A program made the translations under genes and the position numbers. From a virus, in the IMG/VR virus record IMGVR_UViG_3300044966_000230, positions 1 to 37,535 of that record: a DNA stretch of 37,535 nucleotides; one strand, given 5' to 3'. Shown piece by piece: positions 29,464 through 36,691 of the stretch; within the stretch, counting starts at the first letter, position 1; the number at the start of each line of letters is the position of its first letter. The notes under the pieces were generated by a model. That model searched no databases and had not been told where the DNA came from. It was given only the letters and a program-made list of their open reading frames with translations.

Positions 29464-31940
29464 GCGTACCTCGAATCGTTTCCGTTAATGTTTATTACCG
29501 TATTATTACGCTTTAGGTCGCGCCTCATGCCTTTAATTTCTTTCTCCATGCCTTTACTGTTTAATGAAGCATTGACGTTAATAGCGCGCTCCTTTTTGCC
29601 CATGTAGTAATTTAATGCGGGGCGTACATATCGTTCGTCTATTAAACGTTTAAACGCCGCGCTCGATGTGTTTAAAGCATCAAGTTCGGAACGGTGGCGC
29701 GTTACTGCATTACGGTTAACTACAAATTCACCGCGCTCGGCTTCGATTAAAGTACCGCCCGCATCATGGCTGCGACCGCCTACAATACCCCCTTGTTTAA
29801 ACTTGGGTATCGGTTGCGCTGCAATAATACCTAATTGAGCCGCCCCAATAATACCAGCCGCAACTTGAAAAGGAATAGCAGCAGGGTAGCCTAATTGCGC
29901 ACCCGTTTTAGTTATCGATGCAGCGGTATCGATTATGGTTTTAAATATGTTTAATGCTTTATCGGCTTTGGCTTGCTTTGTTTTTTCGGCTGCTATTTGT
30001 CGGCTTGTTCGCAAGCGTAAAGCATCGAGTTTACGTTGCTTTTCAACTTCACTTTCTACGCTTTTATTTATAGCCTCTTGTTCGACTAAAGCATCGTTAT
30101 TTATTTGCTCTATACGCGCCTCAGATTGTGCCGCTTGAAATTCCACAATAGCGCCTAAAGTATTTGCAACCGCATCGGCAACCTCAAAAGCGTAATCGAT
30201 TGTTTGCTGGTTTGTTTTCTTACGTTCCTCGCGTATCGCGTTTTGCGTTTCTGTTTCAAGCAATAGAATCGCACTTGCTCTTTCCTTTTCGTCTTTTATG
30301 CTGTTGGTTATTTGTAGCTTTTGCGCGTTGGCTTGTTCTTCTATTAATTGAATGCGGCGCTCTAACGTGCTACCCTCTGCGGCTTCTAACGCTCGAAGGG
30401 TATTTATGCGCGTGTTTAATTCGCTTTGCGCTTGCGCGGCTTTTAAATCGGCTATTTGCTCGGCATATTTCTTTTCGATGTCGTAGGTTAATTGCCCAGC
30501 TTCTTCGGCGGCTGCTATCTCGATTGCCTTTTGCTTTTCTAAACTTTCGATGCGTAACTGAAAGCTCGCATCTTCGGCAACCGAAACCGCTTGTAACTGT
30601 TCCTGTAAATCGGCTTCGCGTGTCGCCGCTATTGAATCGTTAGCGGCTTTTTGATTTGCAACTCGTTTAGCTAATAAATCCTTTCTATCCTTTTCAAGTT
30701 GCTCGAGTTCTTTCTTTTCAGCGTCGGCGGCTTTCTTTGCTTCTTCTTTGGCTTTGTCGGCTGCTTCCTTTGCGGCGGTTGCTCGAATAACTAAAATATT
30801 ATTTGAGGCTTCCTGTACTGCGTCTGCGGCTTCCTTTTGCGTTTCCAAAAGTTTGTCGCGTTCCTCTTTATCTAAGTCAAGTATTTTAGATTGCTTCGCC
30901 TGAAAGTCCTTAAGTATCTTTTGATTTGCTGCTATTACCGCCTTTTCGCGTTCAATCTCTAATTGTGTAGTATTGCGCCCCGCTGCCTTTTCAACTTCAA
31001 TACGGCGGTTATAACCGTCTACTATTTTCTTTGTCGCGTCGGCTTGCCGCTTCGATGCGTTTTCAAATGCAGCCCCAGCGCGGTCGGCTTCATCGGATGC
31101 GCCTACCCATTCTTTAATAGTATCAACTACGCCACCGATTGCGTTGCTAACGTCCTTAAAAAATGGTATTGAATTTTCTAAAGCTCTTTTAACTTTATCA
31201 AAGTTTTCGATTAATGCAATTAAACCAATAACCAACAAGCCCACACCCGAAGCGGCTAAAGCTATTCTAAAGGCTTTTAACGCACCCGTAGACGTTCCGA
31301 CTACCGTTGTATAGATTGCCTGCTTTGCGGTTAATATAGCGGTCTTAATTGCGCTTTCTTCGAGCAATAGGTTTGCTATTTGCTGCACGCCGTTAGCGAC
31401 CGCGATAGCTCCTTGAACTTTTAATATGCCTTTTTGTAAATCTTCGCTCTCAGAACCGAACAACGCAGCCGCACCTTGCGCAACCTCAAAGCCCGCCGCT
31501 AAACCTTGCGTAGCTTGTACAGCTGCATCGAACTTAAAAGTATCGGCGGCAAGGATTCTAACCCGTGCGCGCGTGTCGCCTATTTGGTCTTCGAGCTTTG
31601 CGGCTGCGATTAATAGCTGGTTAAACTCTTTGGTGTTATCCTTACCTTGTTGCTCGAGTAGGGTTAATTCTTGTTTTAAGCCGCGTAGCTGCCCTGTTAA
31701 GGTTTTACCGCTCTTAGCTAACTTTTCAATTGAGCTTGTGTTACTATCGAGCGCCTTTTTAACTTCGCCCCCACTAAATGCAGCGGCGGCGCTTTTGGCT
31801 GCGTCCTTAAACTCGGTTGCAATCTTATCCGAAGCCTTTTGAGCGGACTTAACCGCCTCGTTGTTTACCTCGTTTATCTTGTTAACCGTTGCTTCGAGTT
31901 CGCCCGCATCGGCTTTATATTTGATTAAGACTTCAGCCAT
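29448..31940 (-). CDS. Tail tape measure protein
   Basis: An 830-residue protein that sets tail length and helps DNA entry. It has long coiled-coil stretches (residues ~25-130 and ~290-640, rich in Ala, Lys, Glu, e.g. KEEAKKAADAEKKELEQLEK), a hydrophobic transmembrane-like segment near 235 (IALAASGVGLLVIGLIALIE) and a second near 695 (AAGIIGAAQLGIIAAQP). I chose ATG 31940, which overlaps the chaperone stop by 8 nt; a TTG start at 31967 would add nine residues. At about 0.15 nm per residue the tail would be near 125 nm (general rule for helical tape measures). Confidence 0.88.
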   Translation of the reverse strand: MAEVLIKYKADAGELEATVNKINEVNNEAVKSAQKASDKIATEFKDAAKSAAAAFSGGEVKKALDSNTSSIEKLAKSGKTLTGQLRGLKQELTLLEQQGKDNTKEFNQLLIAAAKLEDQIGDTRARVRILAADTFKFDAAVQATQGLAAGFEVAQGAAALFGSESEDLQKGILKVQGAIAVANGVQQIANLLLEESAIKTAILTAKQAIYTTVVGTSTGALKAFRIALAASGVGLLVIGLIALIENFDKVKRALENSIPFFKDVSNAIGGVVDTIKEWVGASDEADRAGAAFENASKRQADATKKIVDGYNRRIEVEKAAGRNTTQLEIEREKAVIAANQKILKDFQAKQSKILDLDKEERDKLLETQKEAADAVQEASNNILVIRATAAKEAADKAKEEAKKAADAEKKELEQLEKDRKDLLAKRVANQKAANDSIAATREADLQEQLQAVSVAEDASFQLRIESLEKQKAIEIAAAEEAGQLTYDIEKKYAEQIADLKAAQAQSELNTRINTLRALEAAEGSTLERRIQLIEEQANAQKLQITNSIKDEKERASAILLLETETQNAIREERKKTNQQTIDYAFEVADAVANTLGAIVEFQAAQSEARIEQINNDALVEQEAINKSVESEVEKQRKLDALRLRTSRQIAAEKTKQAKADKALNIFKTIIDTAASITKTGAQLGYPAAIPFQVAAGIIGAAQLGIIAAQPIPKFKQGGIVGGRSHDAGGTLIEAERGEFVVNRNAVTRHRSELDALNTSSAAFKRLIDERYVRPALNYYMGKKERAINVNASLNSKGMEKEIKGMRRDLKRNNTVININGNDSRYAWHLN

Positions 31941-32061
31941 TTTGGTGTTGCTTATAGAACACCTCAAATTTAATCAAAAAAACGTCAATATCGGACTGCA
32001 TCAATTCTTTAAACTCGAGAACATTACCGCCCGCGATGTGCATCACTTGTTCCCTAAATTT
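31933..32061 (-). CDS. Tail-assembly chaperone GT-type extension reached by -1 frameshift
   Basis: This frame is read when ribosomes slip -1 at A AAT TTA (32061-32055) near the end of the gene at 32043-32705. The fused product has 217 zero-frame residues plus 40 new residues (REQVMHIAGGNVLEFKELMQ then SDIDVFLIKFEVFYKQHQNG), total 257. The slip site is a canonical X-XXY-YYZ heptamer located 10 nt before the zero-frame stop, and the arrangement just ahead of the tape measure is that of lambda G/GT. An internal ATG (32043) overlapping the zero-frame stop (TGATG) could also start a 36-residue peptide. Confidence 0.75.
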   Translation of the reverse strand, partial: KFREQVMHIAGGNVLEFKELMQSDIDVFLIKFEVFYKQHQNG

Positions 32062-32705
32062 GTCTTGCGCTTGTTTTGCCCGTCGTCGCGGTGAGAACTC
32101 AACGCCGCTAACGTTTCGTGCAGCTTTTGTATTTGTACTCGGTTGTAATCCCATAATGTCGTTAACTCTTCGGGCGACATACGTAACAAGGGTTTCAGCG
32201 GCTCGATATCCAAACCTGTAAAAAAATCGTGCGACCCCTCCTCTGCCATCGCCTCAAATAGTTTTAGTTTCGATTGGTGGATATCGGGGTTTATAACCGC
32301 TGGGTTTTCGTCCGAACGTATTACCCAAGTTGCGGCAATGTTCAACAATAGGTCGCGGTGTATAACCGTGTTTTGCCTTTCGCGAATAACGTGTATGTAG
32401 GTAGCAACTAACGCGGCGTTGCGTGGGTTCGTTAAGCCAGCGCCTAAAGCCTTTTCCATTTCGGTTAGTATTGCTTCCATCTCAGAACCCGAAAGCCCGC
32501 TACTTAATCGCTCAAGCAAACTCATGCTCATGGCAAAGCGTTCGAGTGGTAACGATGTTTCTTTTGGAAATCGGTAATAACTAAAGCCGTCTTTACTGAA
32601 TAGCTGTACTAAGTTGTATTTAGGTAATTCGGGATTCGCTTTATTGCGCGAAAATATTAATCGCAGTCGCGCGCCTAATTTGCTGAATGATGTAGTCGAT
32701 GTCAT
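32043..32705 (-). CDS. Tail-assembly chaperone, short (G-type) form
   Basis: A 220-residue helical protein starting MTSTTSFSKLGARLRLIFSR, with AMEEGSHDFF-like acidic helices and a basic C-terminus (DDGQNKRKTNLGNK). It coats the tape measure during tail assembly in lambda-like phages (established for G/GT pairs); here the role is inferred from position and the slippery site close to its end. The start overlaps the upstream gene by 65 nt; an internal ATG (MSMSLLERL, residue ~59) would be a shorter alternative. Confidence 0.7.
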   Translation of the reverse strand: MTSTTSFSKLGARLRLIFSRNKANPELPKYNLVQLFSKDGFSYYRFPKETSLPLERFAMSMSLLERLSSGLSGSEMEAILTEMEKALGAGLTNPRNAALVATYIHVIRERQNTVIHRDLLLNIAATWVIRSDENPAVINPDIHQSKLKLFEAMAEEGSHDFFTGLDIEPLKPLLRMSPEELTTLWDYNRVQIQKLHETLAALSSHRDDGQNKRKTNLGNK

Positions 32706-32904
32706 TTTTTACTTTTATGATATTGCCGCTACGCAATTGAATTATTGAATCTTCAGTTTCGCCGCTAAAAACGTGGCTTATATCGTTTACGTTTATTAGC
32801 ACCTCAACGAACCCAATATCGCGCTCGCTTAGTTCGCGAAGGGTTTCATCCTCGGTATCGAGCGACTCGGTCAGGAACGCTTGGCAGAGGATGAACCCAG
32901 TCAT
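32641..32904 (-). CDS. Hypothetical connector or tail-region protein
   Basis: An 87-residue acidic protein starting MTGFILCQAFLTESLDTEDE. I chose ATG 32904, 3 nt after the stop of the upstream gene; the frame is open to 32931 but would overlap. Beta-type segments (GFVEVLINVNDISHVFSG; EDSIIQLRSGNIIKVKN) suggest a small beta protein. It sits between terminase and the tail chaperone, where head-tail joining or tail-terminator proteins often lie. Confidence 0.58.
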   Translation of the reverse strand: MTGFILCQAFLTESLDTEDETLRELSERDIGFVEVLINVNDISHVFSGETEDSIIQLRSGNIIKVKNDIDYIIQQIRRATAINIFAQ

Positions 32905-32906
32905 TT

Positions 32907-33116
32907 TTAAATCCAATAATCGTGCGGGCATTCAGCATCTTTAACCCGCGTTTTAGCAGGTAGGAAACAACCGCACGCCGTACAAAGGTTTAAAGCCTTG
33001 TTGCGATGCTGGCATAAGTTACAAATAGGCGTGCGCGTATCACTTAGCGCGTTAGCTTCCTTGTTAGATGTTACCCAAAGATACCAGCCGTGAATTATTG
33101 ATTTTATCCGTTGCAT
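32907..33116 (-). CDS. Zinc-ribbon-like small protein
   Basis: A 69-residue protein starting MQRIKSIIHGWYLWVTSNKE. It has two CxxC-type pairs: ICNLCQHR and LCTACGCFLPAK, then CPHDYW, which fits a zinc ribbon. Short zinc-ribbon proteins with a CxxCGCxLxxK motif are common near structural genes of Bacteroidota phages. I chose ATG 33116 rather than GTG 33125. It overlaps the gene upstream by 13 nt. Role unknown. Confidence 0.7.
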   Translation of the reverse strand: MQRIKSIIHGWYLWVTSNKEANALSDTRTPICNLCQHRNKALNLCTACGCFLPAKTRVKDAECPHDYWI

Positions 33117-33457
33117 ACTACGCACTCCATTAAGTTAATTACTTCGGGTTCTTCGCTTATTATTTCAATGTTCGCCACGCTAAAGCTAATACAATCGTAT
33201 TCCACTTCGCATATCGTAAACTTATTGCAGCCAGCTAATTCGATTGTATAGCCTTGCCCGTTATCTATCTTCGCTCCCGTAATGGTTAGCAGCCCGTCAA
33301 TATCGGATTCGGCGTTAAACGCTTGCAGCTTATTCGTTGCGTTGCTTTTTAGCGTTATGGTGTAGCTTGTTTCGGGTTCTACAAATCCGAACGCTATACC
33401 GCCGTTACAGTAAGCTACTTGAATGCCTGAATCGAAGCAAGGTGAACAAACGCTCAT
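33104..33457 (-). CDS. Hypothetical cysteine-rich protein after the terminase
   Basis: A 117-residue beta-rich protein starting MSVCSPCFDSGIQVAYCNGG and ending LMECVVCNG, so CxxC pairs lie at both ends. The middle is beta sequence (TSYTITLKSNATNKLQAFNA). Similar N-terminal CxxC pairs occur in the 179-aa and 342-aa virion proteins here, so it is probably a virion component, such as a connector or tail-end protein. ATGA overlap with the terminase stop. Confidence 0.6.
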   Translation of the reverse strand: MSVCSPCFDSGIQVAYCNGGIAFGFVEPETSYTITLKSNATNKLQAFNAESDIDGLLTITGAKIDNGQGYTIELAGCNKFTICEVEYDCISFSVANIEIISEEPEVINLMECVVCNG

Positions 33458-34770
33458 AGGTATCGTTTAAGTATTGCGTTTACAAAGTAACGAAAACAAT
33501 CTAAAAAGTCGGCACGCTCTGAAATGTTTTTTCGGTTGCTCTTTATTATTTGCCCGTCCGCGTTGCATTGCACTTGCTTAGCGTCGAAAACAAAGCCTTT
33601 GCAGTTTTTACTATTAACGCGTATATCGAGTTTCTTTAGCGCGGTATTGCAATCAATACGGCTGTTAACGTGGCGCGGGTTCGCTGGTATTATTATTTGA
33701 TTATCGGCTAACTTGAGGCGGCGTTTAATCTGAATGTAAGCGCTTGAGTTATCGCGTTCCTGTATTGTACCGCCTTTGCCCATTGCGTCGCCTGTTATGC
33801 GTATTAGCCCCGTTGGTATGTTCAATGCTTCGACCGCATCGCAGAACGCATCTATTGAGCCGCGCTCTATCTTTATTTCATCCACTACCGTAGCCGAACT
33901 GCCAACGTTTTGAATAACCAAAGCGCATAACGGGTTAATGTTAAAATCGACGCTTATAAACGTCGGTAAATGCGCGTTATGTGTTACGCTATCGTCGATG
34001 TGCTTTTCATCGCTCCATGCGTATAGGAACGGGTTAGCAACGTCGTCTAATACGTCCCAGTCGCCCTCGACGAATCGAGCGTATTGAATAGGCGGTAATT
34101 CCTTTAGCGCTTCGAGGTATTCGGGCGCGATGTGTGGGTTATCTGTTATACGGCTCGGTATGTAAGCCCACCGTTCGGGTAATGTGTTTTCGCGGTATCG
34201 GTTGTATATAATCGACTTAACCCAGTTTTGCGCTGGGTTGCACGTTGCGAGGCAAACGATAGGCGGTTTACCGTGCGCTTTATTCCAACTGCCTATACGT
34301 TCCTGAACTTTGTAGAATGTTACTTCTTGTAATTCGTTTACCTCATCTAAGCCCGCGCCGTTAATCTCTAAACCTCGAAAGCGGTTTAAATCTTTATCGT
34401 CGTCAAACGATTCTGCCATGAACATAAGCTCCGAACCGTTTGTGAATGTTATAACGTTTGTTTCCCTATTCCAGTTCTTAACATAGCTGCTTACCCCGTC
34501 CATCATTATCGAGGCAAAGCTCGGGAACGTGGTACGCTTTAAGTCAGGTAGGCTTTTACGAATAACCGCCCATCGGCTGCGCGGGTACGTTAAACAAAGC
34601 GATGTTAGAGTTAATAGAAGCCAATACGTTTTACCGCCGCGAATCTTTGCCCCCACACTTTCGAGCGGGGGCGGTTATCGTATAGCGCCCCCGAAGACAA
34701 TTACTCTTTTGTCCCCGTTGGTCGCCATGTCGAAGGCTGTGGTTTGTGTTTCAGTTAATGTAAATTGCAT
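33454..34770 (-). CDS. terL: Large terminase, interrupted in Walker A by a stop codon and 36-nt insert
   Basis: The DNA-packaging ATPase and nuclease. Starting at ATG 34770 the frame reads MQFTLTETQTTAFDMATNGD then KRVIVFGGAIR and meets TAA (34677-34675). In the same frame 36 nt later it reads R-GGKTYWLLL... to the stop at 33454. Skipping the insert gives a normal 425-residue protein with Walker A GAIRGGKT. Other motifs are intact: Walker B with GAGLDEVNEL, coupling motif LATCNP, nuclease acids in FISVDFNINP, RITGDAMGKGG and SERADFLDCFRYF. A GTG at 34656 could start a 400-residue form, but that lacks the beta strand before the P-loop. Either translation bypasses the insert, or the gene is broken or starts internally. 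Intactness of the rest argues for function. Confidence 0.85.
34639..34677 (-). other. Candidate translational bypass element in terL
   Basis: Starts with UAA right after codons AUA CGA (Ile-Arg) and ends with landing codons AUU CGC (Ile-Arg). Skipping 36 nt from CGA to CGC keeps frame and protein. Fold 1: GGGGGCG (34692-34686, before the stop) pairs with CGCCCCC (34673-34667), placing CGA and UAA in the loop. Fold 2: GCCCCC (34672-34667) pairs with GGGGGC (34654-34649), extended by further pairs and capped by a GAAA tetraloop (34662-34659). The two folds exclude each other. T4 gene 60 bypass also has a stop after the take-off codon, a tetraloop hairpin and matching codons. One tRNA-Arg (ICG) can read both CGA and CGC. 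Confidence 0.6.
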
Positions 34771-35275
34771 AGCTTTTTATATTACGCATTGCTACGCTTT
34801 TGCATACTCCTAATTTATCAGCAATTGATTTATAGCTCATGCCTAACTTTCTTAGTAAATACATTTGCTCAATTTGCTCTTTTGTTCGTTTAGTCCTGTG
34901 GCTATCAATTGACCTTTTAGCCTTAATCAAACCATTATCAAATGCGTGCTTAATGTTTTCGGAATTAGTAACCCATTCAAGGTTTTCGATACGGTTATTC
35001 TGTTTATTGCCGTCTTTGTGATTAACCATAGGCTTATTCAATTCATTGCTTAAAAACGTTTCAGCAACTAATCGATGCACTTTAAATGTCGTGTGCTTGC
35101 CTAAGTGCTTAAATGCTACTCTTAAATAACCTTTTTTATCTTTTGCAGGCTTTAGGGTTTTGCCTTTTGCATTGATATACTTATCCAAATATTTAACCTT
35201 TCGGTCTATTGTTCGAACATTACCAAAGTTAGAAACCTCAACCTCTGAATTAAATGATTTCCAAATTTCATTCAT
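34751..35275 (-). CDS. HNH homing endonuclease (NUMOD4-HNH-HTH)
   Basis: A 174-residue free-standing homing endonuclease. Order: NUMOD4 (IWKSFNSEVEVSNFGNVRTI, ~3-25), HNH nuclease (VHRLVAETFL...MVNHKDGNKQNNRIENLEWV, ~63-105) with the catalytic H-N-x(8)-N pattern, and a C-terminal helix-turn-helix (KEQIEQMYLLRKLGMSYKSI then ADKLGVCKSVAMRNIKSY) for target binding. It is AT-richer than its neighbours, as expected for a mobile gene. It overlaps the small terminase stop by 8 nt and the first 20 nt of terL. The likely target is terL, given the bypass element 70-110 bp downstream; this is inference. Confidence 0.92.
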   Translation of the reverse strand: MNEIWKSFNSEVEVSNFGNVRTIDRKVKYLDKYINAKGKTLKPAKDKKGYLRVAFKHLGKHTTFKVHRLVAETFLSNELNKPMVNHKDGNKQNNRIENLEWVTNSENIKHAFDNGLIKAKRSIDSHRTKRTKEQIEQMYLLRKLGMSYKSIADKLGVCKSVAMRNIKSYAIYIN

Positions 35276-35702
35276 TGCTATTATTTTTAGTTTCGGTGCG
35301 AATGATAACGAGCGGTTCGGTAGTGGTTATGGTATTTTCTCCGTTATTGCTCCAACGCCCGCGCTGCCTATTCGCTAACCAATGTTTAGCCGCCGCCGTG
35401 TCAGAGGGTAGCTGCTTGCGTAGCTTTACTACTTCGCCGTCCTTAGTTACCGCTTCCTCGACTATCGTAACACCTAATGCACGCTCATACATCGAGCGCG
35501 CTACTTTAGCGTCCGCGTCCTCTTTGCCGCGTGTTAACGACTCTAAAAATGTGGGCTGGTCGCGTTTCCAATTGTTAAACGTCGCCTCACATATATCGAA
35601 TGCCGCTGCCATTTGCACGTCGTTAAGCCCGAGCAAAGCAAGGTTAAACGCCCGTTCGTCGTATTCGGGTTTATAATCCGTTGGTCTACCTAATTTTTTC
35701 AT
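35268..35702 (-). CDS. terS: Small terminase subunit
   Basis: A 144-residue protein that recognises phage DNA for packaging. The N-terminal helix-turn-helix reads GRPTDYKPEYDERAFNLALL, GLNDVQMAAAFDICEATFNN and WKRDQPTFLESLTRG. A helical oligomerisation region follows, and the C-terminus is Thr/Asn-rich and acidic. It is separated from the large subunit only by the inserted HNH gene. ATGA overlap with the 47-aa gene upstream supports the start. Confidence 0.87.
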   Translation of the reverse strand: MKKLGRPTDYKPEYDERAFNLALLGLNDVQMAAAFDICEATFNNWKRDQPTFLESLTRGKEDADAKVARSMYERALGVTIVEEAVTKDGEVVKLRKQLPSDTAAAKHWLANRQRGRWSNNGENTITTTEPLVIIRTETKNNSNE

Positions 35703-35842
35703 CGCTTGTTTCTTGCTTTGCGGTATTTCTCGGCTTCGGCGTATGCTATCGCGGCGGCTTGCTCGTTTGAATAACCTTCGCTAATTAGCTTACGAATGTT
35801 CATGCTTATAATCGTTTGCGTATCTCCTTGAAATAGTGGCAT
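35699..35842 (-). CDS. 47-aa small protein before terS
   Basis: A 47-residue helical protein, MPLFQGDTQTIISMNIRKLI then SEGYSNEQAAAIAYAEAEKY and a basic end. The IRKLIxEGYxxxQAxAIAYxxA pattern is a widespread short phage/prophage motif of unknown role that often sits near packaging or portal genes. Its stop overlaps the terS ATG (ATGA), so translation is coupled. Confidence 0.72.
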   Translation of the reverse strand: MPLFQGDTQTIISMNIRKLISEGYSNEQAAAIAYAEAEKYRKARNKR

Positions 35843-35854
35843 AGTATTACAAAA

Positions 35855-36238
35855 TTACAAATTATAAGTGTCGATTCGTTTTTTAACCATTTCAATAAAG
35901 CGTTCCATCATTGCCGCATAAAATCCGTTAAAGTCCTTATGACCTTCGGGCGCGTGTTCAAACAGAACGTAAAGCGTTGCGCGTAACCGTTGGCTCGGTG
36001 TTTTGCTACCGAGTTCGGCGGCATCGAGTTTAAGGTTATTAAGTAGCTGTTCGTCGTTATAATTGAATTGTTCGCCCTTAAACGCCATAACGCCTACGCC
36101 GCCCATCCATTGACTGAATAACGCGCTCGTTTGCTCGGGCGTTAGTTCTTGCGTTCCGATTGTTACTTTAATCGTTTTATCGCGGCGCGTGGCTACCGAT
36201 TCAATCGCACACGGTATGGTTAATAGTTTAGCATCCAT
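35855..36238 (-). CDS. Hypothetical protein upstream of the terminase genes
   Basis: A 127-residue protein starting MDAKLLTIPCAIESVATRRD. First half is beta-type (DKTIKVTIGTQELTPEQTSA), second half helical (APEGHKDFNGFYAAMMERFI then EMVKKRID). No family recognised. Its ATG overlaps the RGGxREGAGR gene by 11 nt and it lies between replication and packaging genes. Function unknown. Confidence 0.62.
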   Translation of the reverse strand: MDAKLLTIPCAIESVATRRDKTIKVTIGTQELTPEQTSALFSQWMGGVGVMAFKGEQFNYNDEQLLNNLKLDAAELGSKTPSQRLRATLYVLFEHAPEGHKDFNGFYAAMMERFIEMVKKRIDTYNL

Positions 36239-36455
36239 ACTCGGGGTCGTGTTTCTTTGATTTGTATTCGAGCTTTAAGCCTTCGAGGTATGTGCGAACC
36301 ATTGCCGTAATCTTTTCGCGGTGCGTTTGCGGTACGCGAAAGCATAAAGTAGCTGTTTGTTCGCCGTATTGCTTCGACCTACCAGCACCCTCACGGCGAC
36401 CGCCACGCTTCGAAATCGGTTTCGGTGTTGCTTCCATTGCTGCAAATATAGTCAT
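36228..36455 (-). CDS. Small basic DNA-binding-like protein (GGRREGAGR motif)
   Basis: A 75-residue basic protein starting MTIFAAMEATPKPISKRGGR, then REGAGRSKQYGEQTATLCFR and VPQTHREKI. The GGxREGAGR motif followed by a beta strand and helix (ribbon-helix-helix type) is common in small phage DNA-binding proteins. I chose ATG 36455, which overlaps the upstream stop as ATGA, not the more distant 36509. It may act as a transcription regulator; inferred from fold type only. Confidence 0.7.
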   Translation of the reverse strand: MTIFAAMEATPKPISKRGGRREGAGRSKQYGEQTATLCFRVPQTHREKITAMVRTYLEGLKLEYKSKKHDPEYGC

Positions 36456-36691
36456 TTTTTGATTACGTTTTGCAAATTTATACCGTGTTTTTTTAGGAGC
36501 TTCAGCCAATCGAGCGAACGGTTTAAATACAATCGGTAGGCTATCGAGGTTCGCGGCGCGCTCGTTAATTGCGCTGCATAGCTTCGATGTGTTTTAAGCG
36601 TGTCGGTGTAATGCGTAACGCCCTCTTTAAATTCGCCTTGCTCGGGTTCGTAGTTTGTCATGTAATCTATTATTCGTTCCTCGGTTGTCAT
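36452..36691 (-). CDS. Hypothetical protein following dnaB
   Basis: A 79-residue helical protein starting MTTEERIIDYMTNYEPEQGE. Its ATG overlaps the dnaB stop as TAATG and its stop overlaps the next ATG. The C-terminal basic helix (LNRSLDWLKLLKKHGINLQN) may bind DNA or protein. No family recognised; a helicase-loading accessory role is possible from location. Confidence 0.65.
   Translation of the reverse strand: MTTEERIIDYMTNYEPEQGEFKEGVTHYTDTLKTHRSYAAQLTSAPRTSIAYRLYLNRSLDWLKLLKKHGINLQNVIKK

Noticed and set aside
34654-34656. GTG 34656 as the true start of the large terminase
   Set aside because: It would remove the strand leading into the P-loop and leave an upstream 31-codon frame that already reads as a terminase N-terminus. 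Kept only as an alternative.
34639-34677. Group I/II intron, intein or stop-codon reassignment as the explanation of the terL interruption
   Set aside because: 36 nt is far too short for a self-splicing intron and contains a stop, so it is not an intein. UAA ends many other genes here, so it is not recoded in general.
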